NCBI GenBank assembly: GCA_002684055.1
Contig: NYUL01000066.1
Location: 1 to 8,972, forward strand
Length of the DNA: 8,972 nt
DNA from: Gammaproteobacteria bacterium
GTDB lineage: Bacteria > Pseudomonadota > Gammaproteobacteria > Magnimaribacterales > TMED112
Reading direction: 5' to 3'
Below are positions 1 to 7,335 of this stretch, one piece after another. The first letter of the stretch is position 1; every line of letters begins with the position of its first letter. Position numbers and translations under genes: made by a program. The notes beneath the pieces were generated by a model. It was not told where the DNA came from. It did no database searches and saw only the letters and a list, made by a program, of their open reading frames with translations.

Positions 1-513
1 GTCCTTGTTTCTGTTTCTATTCCTTTGTTTTCGTGTCTCCCATTTTTCTCTTTCACGCATATCTCTTTCTCTACGTGGGTCTCTAAACTTTCTATCCATC
101 ATTCTGACTCTACTTCTCATCTTGGATTTCATCGCTCTTAGCCTTCTGTCATGTCTTTGATTAATTTGCTCCTGGGATGGTAGATTAGCTTCCATAACCC
201 TACTTCTCATATTTGTGAGTCTTTCCAAAGCAGCGCCTTTATACTTTCCTGAGTTAATTAATAGATCTAAGTCAGCTATCCTGTTTTCTTTCTTTGATTT
301 CATATCAGCAAGAGACGGAGGCCCTTTAAGTTCAGCTAGATCCATCTTTAGCTTTACTTTCCACATCCTTTCTTGCATATCGCCAGTCCCAACTATCAGA
401 AAATCAATATCTGGGTTATCTATTGCTAATCTTTCTATGTATTTAGGGTTGTGATCATCGGCTATCAAAAGGCCTGAAATAATAAAAAATGATAAAAATA
501 ATATTCTCTTCAT
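1..513 (-). CDS. Secreted Arg/Met-rich protein of unknown function (3' end cut by window edge)
   Basis: I do not recognise this protein. The frame is open for 171 codons from the ATG at 511-513 and leaves the left edge without a stop, so the C-terminus is missing. Residues 1-18 look like a signal peptide: MKR, a hydrophobic run (ILFLSFFIISGLL), then an IA-DD cleavage-type junction. Residues 20-70 are mixed and mildly acidic. From about residue 75 it becomes strongly basic and probably helical, with MRSRV at 102-106 and again at 132-136, and a tail (about 140-171) dominated by Arg, Lys, Glu and Asn. A Shine-Dalgarno-like AAGAG sits 6 nt before the ATG and supports this start. It lies 37 bp downstream of the aminotransferase on the same strand, so the two may be co-transcribed. 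The basic tail could bind nucleic acid, a polyanion or the envelope, but nothing in the sequence decides this. Confidence 0.75.
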   Translation of the reverse strand, partial: MKRILFLSFFIISGLLIADDHNPKYIERLAIDNPDIDFLIVGTGDMQERMWKVKLKMDLAELKGPPSLADMKSKKENRIADLDLLINSGKYKGAALERLTNMRSRVMEANLPSQEQINQRHDRRLRAMKSKMRSRVRMMDRKFRDPRRERDMREREKWETRKQRNRNRNKD

Positions 514-519
514 AATTTG

Positions 520-524
520 CTCTT
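520..524 (-). promoter_or_regulatory. Ribosome binding site of the Arg/Met-rich protein
   Basis: The minus strand reads AAGAG, then six bases, then ATG at 513. This is a plausible Shine-Dalgarno match at normal spacing and supports the start chosen. The short gap 514-550 holds nothing else that I can see; there is no hairpin plus T-run, so read-through from the aminotransferase gene is likely. Confidence 0.5.
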
Positions 525-550
525 ATTAAATTGGATGGGTGAAACCTGAA

Positions 551-1747
551 TTAGTTCAAATGATTTACAACTTTTGTAAATATTTTTAAACAACGCTCAA
601 GTGTTGCATAATCTGGAAATGTGGGAGCAAGCCTAATATTCCTATTATCTGGATCATCTTGATAAGGGAAACAAGCCCCTACTGGCAATAATTTAAGACC
701 TAAATCACCACAATATTTTATTATTTGATCAGCATTGTTATTTGAGGAATTAAATGAGAAAAAATAGCCACCAGTAGGTTTGGTATATGTGCATTTGCCT
801 TCTTCTTGTAAAGGTTTCAGGTACTGATCTACAAGTTCAAATTTCGGCTTAATAATTTCTTTTAACTTTTGCATCTGTTGTTCCACTGGCACTGCTTCAA
901 AGTATTTAACGTGCATGCCTTGGTTAATTTTATTAGGGCCAGGAGTAATTGCATTTCTGAAATCAACAAATACTTCTAAATTATTTTTTGAGCTAGAGAA
1001 AAAGGACACTCCAGCTCCAGCTAATGTAATTTTTGATGTGGAGCCAACCTGAAAATAGTTATGCTCCATATCATTAGCTTTAGCAATCTGATCAATCGGT
1101 GTCTGCCCTATAGTTTCATCTAGATCGTGACAGGCGTAAGCATTATCCCAAAATATAGAGAAGTTTTCCTTATGAGGGCAAGCAAGTTCAAACAATCTTT
1201 TAACGTTATCGTCAGAATAAGAATGGCCTGTTGGATTTGAGTGTCTTGGTACACAAACCATCCCATGAACATTCTTTTCTGTTTTAAGGATCTTTTGTAT
1301 TGCATTGAGATTTGGGCCATCTTCCTGAAAAGGAACAGTGATCATTTCAATTCCAAAATTCTCAAGTAGCTTAAAGTGCCTATCATAGCCAGGCACTGGA
1401 CAGATTATTTTGCTTGCACTATTTAATTTAGAATTTTTGAAGCCTAGAAAGAATGAACAGCTTACTATTTGATGCATCAAGGTTAAAGAAGAGTTGTCTA
1501 GTGCATGGGTTTCATCATAATCTGACTTTAAGATTGAGGCACCAAGCTTTCTTGCCGATGGAAGCCCTTCAGGGTTACCGTAGTTCCTTAAATCAATACC
1601 ATCTAATTCAAATGGTATTTCAATTTGAGCAATAATATTCTGAACAACATCTAATTGTTCAGGGGCAGGTTTTCCTCTTGTTAAATCGTATGTGCTATTA
1701 GCATCTAACCAAGGGAGTTCTTCTCTAATATGTTCTAAAATATTCAT
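551..1747 (-). CDS. PLP-dependent aminotransferase, class Ic aspartate aminotransferase type
   Basis: A fold-type I PLP enzyme predicted to transfer an amino group between an amino acid (probably aspartate) and a 2-oxo acid in the cytoplasm. Visible landmarks are DLTRGKP near the N-terminus (21-27), NYGNPEGLPSAR (55-66), SNPTG (170-174), the PLP-ring Asp201 with Tyr204 in FWDNAYACHDL, the Schiff-base Lys239 in GSTSKITLAGAG, GPNKINQGMHVKYF (270-283), and Arg372 in NIRLAPTFPD, which should bind the substrate carboxylate. This combination matches the family once annotated as 'MocR-like aminotransferase' (Pfam Aminotran_MocR) rather than classical AspC. At 398 aa it is a little short, mainly at the N-terminus, but no in-frame Met lies further upstream before the divergent gene. 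No Shine-Dalgarno sequence precedes the ATG. Its start is 2 bp from the divergent rmuC start. The substrate is inferred from the family; the fold is secure. Confidence 0.9.
   Translation of the reverse strand: MNILEHIREELPWLDANSTYDLTRGKPAPEQLDVVQNIIAQIEIPFELDGIDLRNYGNPEGLPSARKLGASILKSDYDETHALDNSSLTLMHQIVSCSFFLGFKNSKLNSASKIICPVPGYDRHFKLLENFGIEMITVPFQEDGPNLNAIQKILKTEKNVHGMVCVPRHSNPTGHSYSDDNVKRLFELACPHKENFSIFWDNAYACHDLDETIGQTPIDQIAKANDMEHNYFQVGSTSKITLAGAGVSFFSSSKNNLEVFVDFRNAITPGPNKINQGMHVKYFEAVPVEQQMQKLKEIIKPKFELVDQYLKPLQEEGKCTYTKPTGGYFFSFNSSNNNADQIIKYCGDLGLKLLPVGACFPYQDDPDNRNIRLAPTFPDYATLERCLKIFTKVVNHLN
1736..1741 (+). promoter_or_regulatory. Possible -10 box for the rmuC-folA operon
   Basis: TAAAAT lies inside the first codons of the divergent aminotransferase gene, 8 bases before the rmuC ATG. 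Transcription from it would start at or next to the ATG and give a leaderless or nearly leaderless message, which fits the absence of a Shine-Dalgarno sequence. No convincing -35 box is seen at 16-18 bp, and AT-rich DNA produces such hexamers by chance, so this is weak. Confidence 0.2.
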
Positions 1748-1749
1748 TT

Positions 1750-2862
1750 ATGGAATTTGTTATCGTAATTTTAACAATTTATTTTGTTATTTCTTTAGTA
1801 GTTATCTTCTTTTTGTTTAATCGAAATAAAAATCAGCTGGATACAGATGAATTATCGAATAATCTGGAACAAAAATTGTCTAGCTCAATTGAGGATATCT
1901 TCAGAAAAAGGGAGGATAATTTCAAAAAGACTTCGAAAGAGAATATTGAAAATATCATTGATCCTTTTAAAAAAAGAATCAAAGAATTTGAAGATGAAGT
2001 TAGAAAAAATACTTCACAACAGCATGAATTTCATACAAAGACTAAAGTCACGATAGATAGCTTGATAGAGCAAACTAATCAGATAACATCAGATGCTAAT
2101 AAGCTTACAAAAGCTCTTTCTGGTGACAGCAAAACACAAGGTGATTATGGAGAATTAAAACTCAAAATGCTCTTAGAAAATTCAGGGCTGGAAGAGAACA
2201 CTCATTACAAACTTCAAAAAAGCTTTACTGTTAAGGTTGATGAAGATATCTCAAGAGAAATACCCGATGCGGTTATCTATTTGCCACAAGATAGAAACTT
2301 AATTATAGACTCAAAGTTTTCTTTTAATGCATACAATGACTACTGCAATACAGAGTCTAAGGATGAAAAGCAGAAATTAGGCAAAGTATTAACAAAAAAT
2401 ATAAGGGACCGAATAAACGATTTGAGCGAAACCAGATATAGCCAGATTGCCGAACTTAATACTCCGGATATTATTTTCATGTTTTTAGGGATCGATGATT
2501 CATTGAGTGTGGCTCTTAAGCATGACCCAGAACTTGTATCTTACGCAGATAAGAAAAGAATTGCCTTGGTAAGCCCCTCCATCCTACATATATCCATCAA
2601 GATGGTCGAAAACTTATGGCGACTTGATGGGCAAAGAGAAAGTGTGATAAAGGTATATGAAGAGGCGCAAAAGTTAGTTGATAAACTGCATGGCTTTACT
2701 TCAGTTATGGATAGTCTTGGTAATTCAATAGCTCAAAGCCAGAAAAAATACGACGATGCAAGGAATAAACTTATTGATGGCAAGGGGTCAATGTCATCAA
2801 AAATTCAAGGCCTAGTAGCCTTAGGCTCTAAAGAATCAGATAAATTGAAAGATGATAGTTGA
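1750..2862 (+). CDS. rmuC: RmuC-family DNA recombination protein
   Basis: RmuC proteins limit certain recombination events (inversions at short inverted repeats in E. coli) and have a nuclease-like core; the exact activity is unsettled. The protein has a single N-terminal membrane segment (about 2-23), then a charged coiled-coil-like stretch (30-120), then the RmuC domain (about 119-320). Family marks are the G-DYGELKLKMLLENSGL stretch (131-147), PDAVIYLP followed by LIIDSKFSFNAY (172-195, with the restriction-fold-like D187 and K189), FLGIDD (245-250), LVSPSIL (273-279) and the C-terminal KIQGLVALGSKESDKL (351-366). At 370 aa it is shorter than E. coli RmuC (475 aa), mainly in the coiled-coil and tail. 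No Shine-Dalgarno sequence is seen, but a later start would remove the membrane anchor. The stop overlaps the next gene by 11 bp. It is first in a five-gene run. Confidence 0.92.
   Translation: MEFVIVILTIYFVISLVVIFFLFNRNKNQLDTDELSNNLEQKLSSSIEDIFRKREDNFKKTSKENIENIIDPFKKRIKEFEDEVRKNTSQQHEFHTKTKVTIDSLIEQTNQITSDANKLTKALSGDSKTQGDYGELKLKMLLENSGLEENTHYKLQKSFTVKVDEDISREIPDAVIYLPQDRNLIIDSKFSFNAYNDYCNTESKDEKQKLGKVLTKNIRDRINDLSETRYSQIAELNTPDIIFMFLGIDDSLSVALKHDPELVSYADKKRIALVSPSILHISIKMVENLWRLDGQRESVIKVYEEAQKLVDKLHGFTSVMDSLGNSIAQSQKKYDDARNKLIDGKGSMSSKIQGLVALGSKESDKLKDDS
1768..1773 (-). promoter_or_regulatory. Possible -10 box for the aminotransferase gene
   Basis: On the minus strand TAAAAT lies 20 bases upstream of the aminotransferase ATG, inside the first codons of rmuC. 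It would give a leader of about 14 bases without a Shine-Dalgarno sequence. No -35 match is seen at standard spacing. Listed only because the 2-bp gap forces any promoter close to this gene to lie inside rmuC. Confidence 0.15.
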
Positions 2863-3643
2863 GTTTTTCATATTTGGCTTAGTTGGAATCATTACTGGCA
2901 CAATGGCTGGATTATTTGGTGTTGGCGGTGGGCTAATTATTGTTCCAGTGATGCACTACATCCTTACCTCAAATGGTATTGAAGAAGCAATCACAATACC
3001 ACTTTCCATAGGCACTGCTCTTGCTTGCATTATCGTAACTTCTTCTTCAGCAGCATATTCGCACTATAAGAAAAAATCATTATCTATAAAAAGATTTTCC
3101 CAACTCACAGTAGGCATACTGGTGGGTGCAGGTTTTGGCTCAAGTTTTGTTATAAATGTAGACTCTGAAGTGCTTAAGAATATGCTAGCTATTTTTGTTT
3201 CAATAATGGCAGCACGCTTATTTATAAATATCAAAATGCCAAAAGTTAATAAAGAGCCAAGCTTTATTTTCTTTAATATTGCAGGAGGTGTCATAGGTTA
3301 TTTATCATCAATTTTTGGTATTGGTGGCGGTATTTTTAGTGTGCCTCTATTAAAAATTAGTGGTATGGAGATGAAAAAAGCTGTGGGCACTGGAGCTGCC
3401 TGTGCATTTCCTATAGCAATATTATCTTCAACATCATATTTACTTCTGGGTCTAAATGTTGAAGGCCTTCCCGAGTATACCCTGGGTTTTATCTACCTTC
3501 CAGGTGTTTTTGGTATAGTGATTTTCAGCTTCTTTTTTGCAAAAATTGGAGCTCAACTAGCTCACAAACTAAATGATAAGTTTTTACAGTTCATATTTGC
3601 TGCCCACCTAGTGCCTGTTGCAATATACTGGTTTTTAAGATGA
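2852..3643 (+). CDS. TauE/SafE-family membrane permease (putative anion or sulfite exporter)
   Basis: An inner-membrane protein of 263 aa with about eight hydrophobic segments (roughly 5-35, 46-70, 85-102, 108-125, 138-158, 176-200, 211-231 and 246-262). The two halves carry the internally repeated family motif: GLFGVGGG followed by VP (20-32) and SIFGIGGG followed by VP (153-165). This inverted duplication is the hallmark of TauE/SafE (formerly DUF81). Members have been linked to export of sulfite, sulfoacetate and other small organic anions, but the substrate cannot be read from sequence. Length is normal. The ATG lies 11 bp inside the end of rmuC and the stop overlaps lgt (ATGA), so translation is probably coupled on both sides. 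A TauE/SafE gene just upstream of lgt-thyA-folA is, from memory, a recurrent order in gammaproteobacteria. Confidence 0.9.
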   Translation: MIVEFFIFGLVGIITGTMAGLFGVGGGLIIVPVMHYILTSNGIEEAITIPLSIGTALACIIVTSSSAAYSHYKKKSLSIKRFSQLTVGILVGAGFGSSFVINVDSEVLKNMLAIFVSIMAARLFINIKMPKVNKEPSFIFFNIAGGVIGYLSSIFGIGGGIFSVPLLKISGMEMKKAVGTGAACAFPIAILSSTSYLLLGLNVEGLPEYTLGFIYLPGVFGIVIFSFFFAKIGAQLAHKLNDKFLQFIFAAHLVPVAIYWFLR

Positions 3644-4455
3644 TTACTTATCCTGAAATAAGCCCTATAGCATTATCAATTCCATTGCCTGATTTTTTGC
3701 ATCCTTACTTGGGTGATGCGCTAAATGTACATTGGTATGGTCTGGCTTATGTTGTGGGCGCCTATCTAATTTACCTAAGAATGGCTGCTACTAAATTGAA
3801 ATTTAATATTGATGTTTCCAAAGACGAAGTAAGTGATGTGGTTTTTACTTATGGGTTGTTCTTTGGTGCTATTGTTGGGGGCAGGCTTGGTCATGTTATT
3901 TTCTATGACCTACATTTGCAGCTAGCTGATCCTCTTTATTTTCTTAAGATATGGCAAGGTGGCATGTCTTTTCATGGTGGATTAATCGGAGTAATGGTAT
4001 CAATGCTAGTTTATGCCAATAGAAAGGGGTTTGCTTTTTTTCAAGTTACAGATTGGATTGCACCTCAAGTTCCGATTGCTCTATTTTTAGGGAGAATTGC
4101 AAATTTTATTAATGCTGAATTATTTGGTCGACCTACTGATGTGCCTTGGGGAATGGTTTTTCCAACTGACCCATTAGGTTTGGTAAGGCATCCATCGCAA
4201 ATTTATGAAGCGCTGCTAGAGGGCGTAATGTTATTCATATTTTTAAACTTTCTGATCAAAAAAACAGAAAAAGTTGGCAGGCATTCGGGTTACTTCTTAA
4301 TTGGTTATGGCGTAGCTAGATCTATATCTGAAATATTCAGAACTCCTGATACTGTGTGGGGGAATGATTTTTTATTGTTTAGTTTTCTAACACAAGGTCA
4401 GTTATTGTCGGTTCCTATGATAGTATTAGGGGTATTCATACTTTCAAGAAAATAA
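3640..4455 (+). CDS. lgt: Prolipoprotein diacylglyceryl transferase
   Basis: Lgt transfers a diacylglyceryl group from phosphatidylglycerol to the lipobox Cys of prolipoproteins at the inner membrane, the first step of lipoprotein maturation. The protein has 271 aa and about seven membrane segments. It carries HWYGLAY (31-37), GGMSFHGGLIG with His112 (equivalent to E. coli His103), and GRIANFINAELFGRPT (151-166) with Arg152, Asn155, Glu160 and Gly163, matching E. coli R143, N146, E151 and G154. HPSQIYEALLEG lies at 184-195 and ARSISEIFRTPD at 226-237, which supplies the essential Arg/Glu pair region. All expected residues are present and the length is slightly below the E. coli protein (291 aa). 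The ATG overlaps the permease stop by 4 bp, and the TAA is followed at once by the thyA ATG. Confidence 0.97.
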   Translation: MITYPEISPIALSIPLPDFLHPYLGDALNVHWYGLAYVVGAYLIYLRMAATKLKFNIDVSKDEVSDVVFTYGLFFGAIVGGRLGHVIFYDLHLQLADPLYFLKIWQGGMSFHGGLIGVMVSMLVYANRKGFAFFQVTDWIAPQVPIALFLGRIANFINAELFGRPTDVPWGMVFPTDPLGLVRHPSQIYEALLEGVMLFIFLNFLIKKTEKVGRHSGYFLIGYGVARSISEIFRTPDTVWGNDFLLFSFLTQGQLLSVPMIVLGVFILSRK

Positions 4456-5244
4456 ATGCAAGAATATCTAGATTTACTCAAAAGAGTTAAAGACACTGGA
4501 AAACCAAAAGGAGATAGAACAGGCACTGGAACATTATCTGTATTTGGCCATCAGATGAGATTCAACTTGCAAGAATCTTTTCCACTTTTAACCACAAAAA
4601 AAATTCATTTTAAATCTGTTGCATATGAGCTGCTTTGGTTTCTACAAGGAGAGACTAATATCAAATACTTAAAAGAAAACGGCGTATCTATCTGGGATGA
4701 ATGGGCTGATGAAAATGGTGATCTTGGTCCAGTTTATGGAAAACAGTGGCGCAAATGGAAAGCTGCTGATGGCATGCATGATCAAATCTCTCAAGTAATA
4801 GAACAGATTAAATCTAACCCTAACAGCAGAAGACATATAGTTAGTGCCTGGAATGTAGGAGATATACCAAGCATGGCACTTCCTCCATGCCACATTCTTT
4901 TTCAGTTTTATGTGCAAGATGGCAAACTTTCTTGTCAGTTATACCAAAGGAGCGCAGATATATTCTTAGGAGTTCCATTTAATATTGCTTCTTATGCTTT
5001 ATTAACTCACATGATTGCAAATGTTTGCGATCTCGAGGTTGGTGACTTTGTTCATACACTAGGTGATGCCCATCTGTATACCAATCATTTAGCTCAAGCA
5101 GAAGAACAACTATCCAGAACTCCATTAGAGCCACCGCAAATTAAAGTAGCAACAAAGAGCTCTATAGACCTTTATGAATTTGAAGATTTTGAGCTACTAA
5201 ACTATCAACACCATCCACATATACCAGCAATAGTGGCTGTATGA
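4456..5244 (+). CDS. thyA: Thymidylate synthase
   Basis: Converts dUMP and 5,10-methylene-tetrahydrofolate to dTMP and dihydrofolate in the cytoplasm. It has 262 aa, close to the 264 of E. coli. Visible landmarks are the phosphate-binding Arg21 (GDRTGTGT), Glu58 and Trp80 (SIWDEW), the paired Arg125-Arg126 (NSRRHIVSAWN), the nucleophile Cys145 in ALPPCH, QRSADIFLGVPFNIASY (164-180) with Arg165 and Asn176, and the dUMP-contacting His206/Tyr208 (DAHLYTNH). It ends IPAIVAV, the normal family C-terminus. The ATG directly follows the lgt TAA, and its own TGA overlaps the folA start (ATGA). No strong Shine-Dalgarno sequence is seen, so reinitiation by ribosomes finishing lgt is likely. Adjacent to folA, it forms the complete thymidylate cycle apart from GlyA. 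Confidence 0.98.
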   Translation: MQEYLDLLKRVKDTGKPKGDRTGTGTLSVFGHQMRFNLQESFPLLTTKKIHFKSVAYELLWFLQGETNIKYLKENGVSIWDEWADENGDLGPVYGKQWRKWKAADGMHDQISQVIEQIKSNPNSRRHIVSAWNVGDIPSMALPPCHILFQFYVQDGKLSCQLYQRSADIFLGVPFNIASYALLTHMIANVCDLEVGDFVHTLGDAHLYTNHLAQAEEQLSRTPLEPPQIKVATKSSIDLYEFEDFELLNYQHHPHIPAIVAV

Positions 5245-5732
5245 TTATTTCATCTTTAGTTGCCATGAATGGCAAGCAACTTATTGGGGTCAACAATGAT
5301 CTGCCTTGGAAGCTTAAAGATGATCTTCAGCACTTTAAAAACTATTCAATGTATAAACCAATAATAATGGGAAGAAACACTTTTGAATCTATTGGCAGAC
5401 CCCTGCCTAATAGAATAAATATTGTAGTTTCAACCACTCTCGATCATGCTGAAGGCTGCACAATATGCAAATCGCTTAAGGAAGCAATCTCATTTGCAAA
5501 CAGTCAAACAAACGATGAAATTATCCTAATTGGGGGTGCAAAAATTTTTGAGGAAGGAATGAACTTAATTAATAAACTTGTTATTAGCTGGGTTGATGCT
5601 GAGCACCTTCAGGGAGATGTATTCTTTCCAAAATTTGATATGAGCGAGTGGCTTGAAGTATCAAGTGAATTATTTTCTCAATCGGATGGCAACGAATTTT
5701 CTTTTAAGATCTGTGAATACGTTAAGAGATAG
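5241..5732 (+). CDS. folA: Dihydrofolate reductase
   Basis: Reduces dihydrofolate to tetrahydrofolate with NADPH, recycling the product of the upstream ThyA. It has 163 aa, close to E. coli FolA (159 aa). Landmarks are the Met20-type loop GVNNDLPW (16-23) with Trp23, the catalytic Asp28, Phe32, IMGRNTFESIGRPLP (42-56), the folate-binding Arg58, and the NADPH-binding IGGA (97-100). The E. coli Thr113 position, which hydrogen-bonds to the catalytic Asp, appears to be Ser116 (ISWVDAE), a conservative change. The usual trimethoprim-contact positions look like a normal chromosomal enzyme, so this is not an acquired resistance type. The start overlaps the thyA stop by 4 bp with no Shine-Dalgarno sequence. 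The last 11 bp overlap the end of the convergent TPR gene. Confidence 0.96.
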   Translation: MIISSLVAMNGKQLIGVNNDLPWKLKDDLQHFKNYSMYKPIIMGRNTFESIGRPLPNRINIVVSTTLDHAEGCTICKSLKEAISFANSQTNDEIILIGGAKIFEEGMNLINKLVISWVDAEHLQGDVFFPKFDMSEWLEVSSELFSQSDGNEFSFKICEYVKR

Positions 5733-7335
5733 ACTCTTTTCTTAAGTTAAGATTCCTAACTCTTTCTTGTTCGTTGTCAGTATATTTCAACCAAGCTCTT
5801 GCTGACTTTTTAACAGTATCCTTTTTGCTTTTTGAAGCTTTGTTAAAAACTTCTCTGGCTTCATTAAATCTTTGCATTTCAAATAAAGCTTGTCCTAATG
5901 TAAGTTGGGCAAAGCCAGGATTTTTTAAATCTCCAATTTTTAAACCTTTATTGATAGCATCAATGGCATTATCTATTTCATCTTCTTGATAATAGAGATT
6001 GCCCATTGCAATGTATGCTTCACCGTTTTTTGTTATCTTAACGAGCTTTTTAAATACATCTATTGCAGCCTGTCTCTCCTTGGCAGCCCTTAGGCCCTCA
6101 GCAAGAATAGTTAAGTTCTGTTTATCTTCAACTAAAACGGGTGTGGCTTCTTGATCTAAAGCCATTGAGGAACCAGCTTTAACAAAAGCTGGACCATAAA
6201 TATCAGTACAAACCTGTTCTTCGATTGCAACTCCGTCTCTGTCTATTTTTAAATTGCCATCTTCATCTAAGACTTTGCTCAACACACATTCCTGATCAAC
6301 AACCCTTAAGCCTGGTACTGTTGTCATACCCATTAGCATAACTTCTGATGCCCAGTATGGGTTACCAGCCGCTAAAAGCATCTGGGAAAGAGATTGAAAC
6401 TCACTCTTTTTATCTAATAATTGTTTTGTATATGCAGTTTTTAATAGGCTTGTGTAGTCTACTGGTCTGTCTAAGTCACTATACAAACCTGCAAGATTTA
6501 CAAAATATTTTTTCTTCGGATAAAGCTCAAGAATCTCTTCATATAAAGGAATCTGTTCCTCTTTAAGCTCTAGCTCACTCATAGCTGCAATTAGCAATGA
6601 GTACCAGTTTTCTCTAAACCTTAACTGCTTTTCATCTGCAATACGTTTTGCTTCTTGCACATTGTTAAAAGCTTTTTGCTTAGATGCTAAGGCTCTGCTT
6701 TTTGATTTTTCTTGATCCGCTAAAAGATAATAGGCTTGACCAAGTAGGACATAAGCATCAGGCTTAACTTCTGGAGCATTCTGGAACCATTTTAGTAAAT
6801 ACTCCACACCAGAATTGAAGTCTGCTTCAGAGAGATATAATTGTGATAAAACATAATAAGCCTCAACCCTCAGCTTTTCTGCTGTATCTTCCTCTTTAAC
6901 AACATTTAAATAGTTTGAAATCGCATCTTTTATTTTATTTTGATAAGCCAAATTGTAATAAGATTGATAATAGTAAAACATGGACCTGTCGTAACTCTTC
7001 AAAGAGGCAAGTCTTGGTCTTAACGCATCTAGCTCTTTTTGTCCTTTAGCAATTGCACTATCAATCTCTGGGTCTTTAGCATTTGCCTCTTTCTCTTTTT
7101 TTGCTTTTTTCAATAATTCTTTTTCTTGCTCTAGTACTCCAGCTTCATCTAAAGCATCAATAACTTTTTGCATAGTCCTTGCAACTGACTGTGTCATTAC
7201 TTTCGCTCTTTTTTTTGTGTTTAGTTCTTTTATTCGTTCTTCAGAGGCCAGTTCTGGTAATCCATAATCTGGCTCGGGCACTTGGGTGCTGATATTAAAT
7301 GAAAGGGTTAAAAATATTAAAAATAAAATTCTCAT
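5722..7335 (-). CDS. Secreted tetratricopeptide-repeat protein of the TonB system
   Basis: A 537-aa protein with a likely signal peptide (residues 1 to about 17, MRILFLIFLTLSFNIST), so probably periplasmic. After a basic and acidic helical region (about 30-112) come TPR-like helical pairs. The clearest are at about 120-146 (YYYQSYYNLAYQNKIKDAI), 158-185, 192-225, 246-272, 277-300, 406-433, 437-466 and 474-503; the last three have typical G-Y and A-F spacing. A non-TPR stretch (about 342-400) contains Cys350 and Cys376 around an Asp/Gly-rich segment. It is last in the exbB-exbD-tonB run and its ATG shares one base with the tonB stop (TAATG). A GGAG 11 bases upstream is a spaced-out Shine-Dalgarno candidate. 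In TonB2-like operons of marine gammaproteobacteria a TPR protein occupies this position; a scaffold or receptor-selection role is inference. The 3' end overlaps folA. Confidence 0.88.
   Translation of the reverse strand: MRILFLIFLTLSFNISTQVPEPDYGLPELASEERIKELNTKKRAKVMTQSVARTMQKVIDALDEAGVLEQEKELLKKAKKEKEANAKDPEIDSAIAKGQKELDALRPRLASLKSYDRSMFYYYQSYYNLAYQNKIKDAISNYLNVVKEEDTAEKLRVEAYYVLSQLYLSEADFNSGVEYLLKWFQNAPEVKPDAYVLLGQAYYLLADQEKSKSRALASKQKAFNNVQEAKRIADEKQLRFRENWYSLLIAAMSELELKEEQIPLYEEILELYPKKKYFVNLAGLYSDLDRPVDYTSLLKTAYTKQLLDKKSEFQSLSQMLLAAGNPYWASEVMLMGMTTVPGLRVVDQECVLSKVLDEDGNLKIDRDGVAIEEQVCTDIYGPAFVKAGSSMALDQEATPVLVEDKQNLTILAEGLRAAKERQAAIDVFKKLVKITKNGEAYIAMGNLYYQEDEIDNAIDAINKGLKIGDLKNPGFAQLTLGQALFEMQRFNEAREVFNKASKSKKDTVKKSARAWLKYTDNEQERVRNLNLRKESIS

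Noticed and set aside
215..454. 79-codon plus-strand open frame near the left edge
   Set aside because: The minus strand here carries a longer frame with a signal peptide and a Shine-Dalgarno sequence; the plus-strand frame has neither.
5241..5732. An acquired, trimethoprim-resistance type dihydrofolate reductase
   Set aside because: The sequence has the ordinary chromosomal FolA motifs, sits in an lgt-thyA operon, and there is no integron or transposon sequence nearby.
5724..5740. AAGAG-ATAGA-CTCTT hairpin followed by TTTTCTT at the end of folA, as a terminator
   Set aside because: The stem has only five base pairs with two G-C pairs, contains the folA stop in its loop, and the T-run is broken; too weak to call in AT-rich DNA.
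5740..5752. TCTTAAGTTAAGA inverted repeat as a bidirectional terminator or operator
   Set aside because: It codes for the TPR protein's C-terminus; the stem is almost all A-T with a 1-3 base loop, which is expected by chance.
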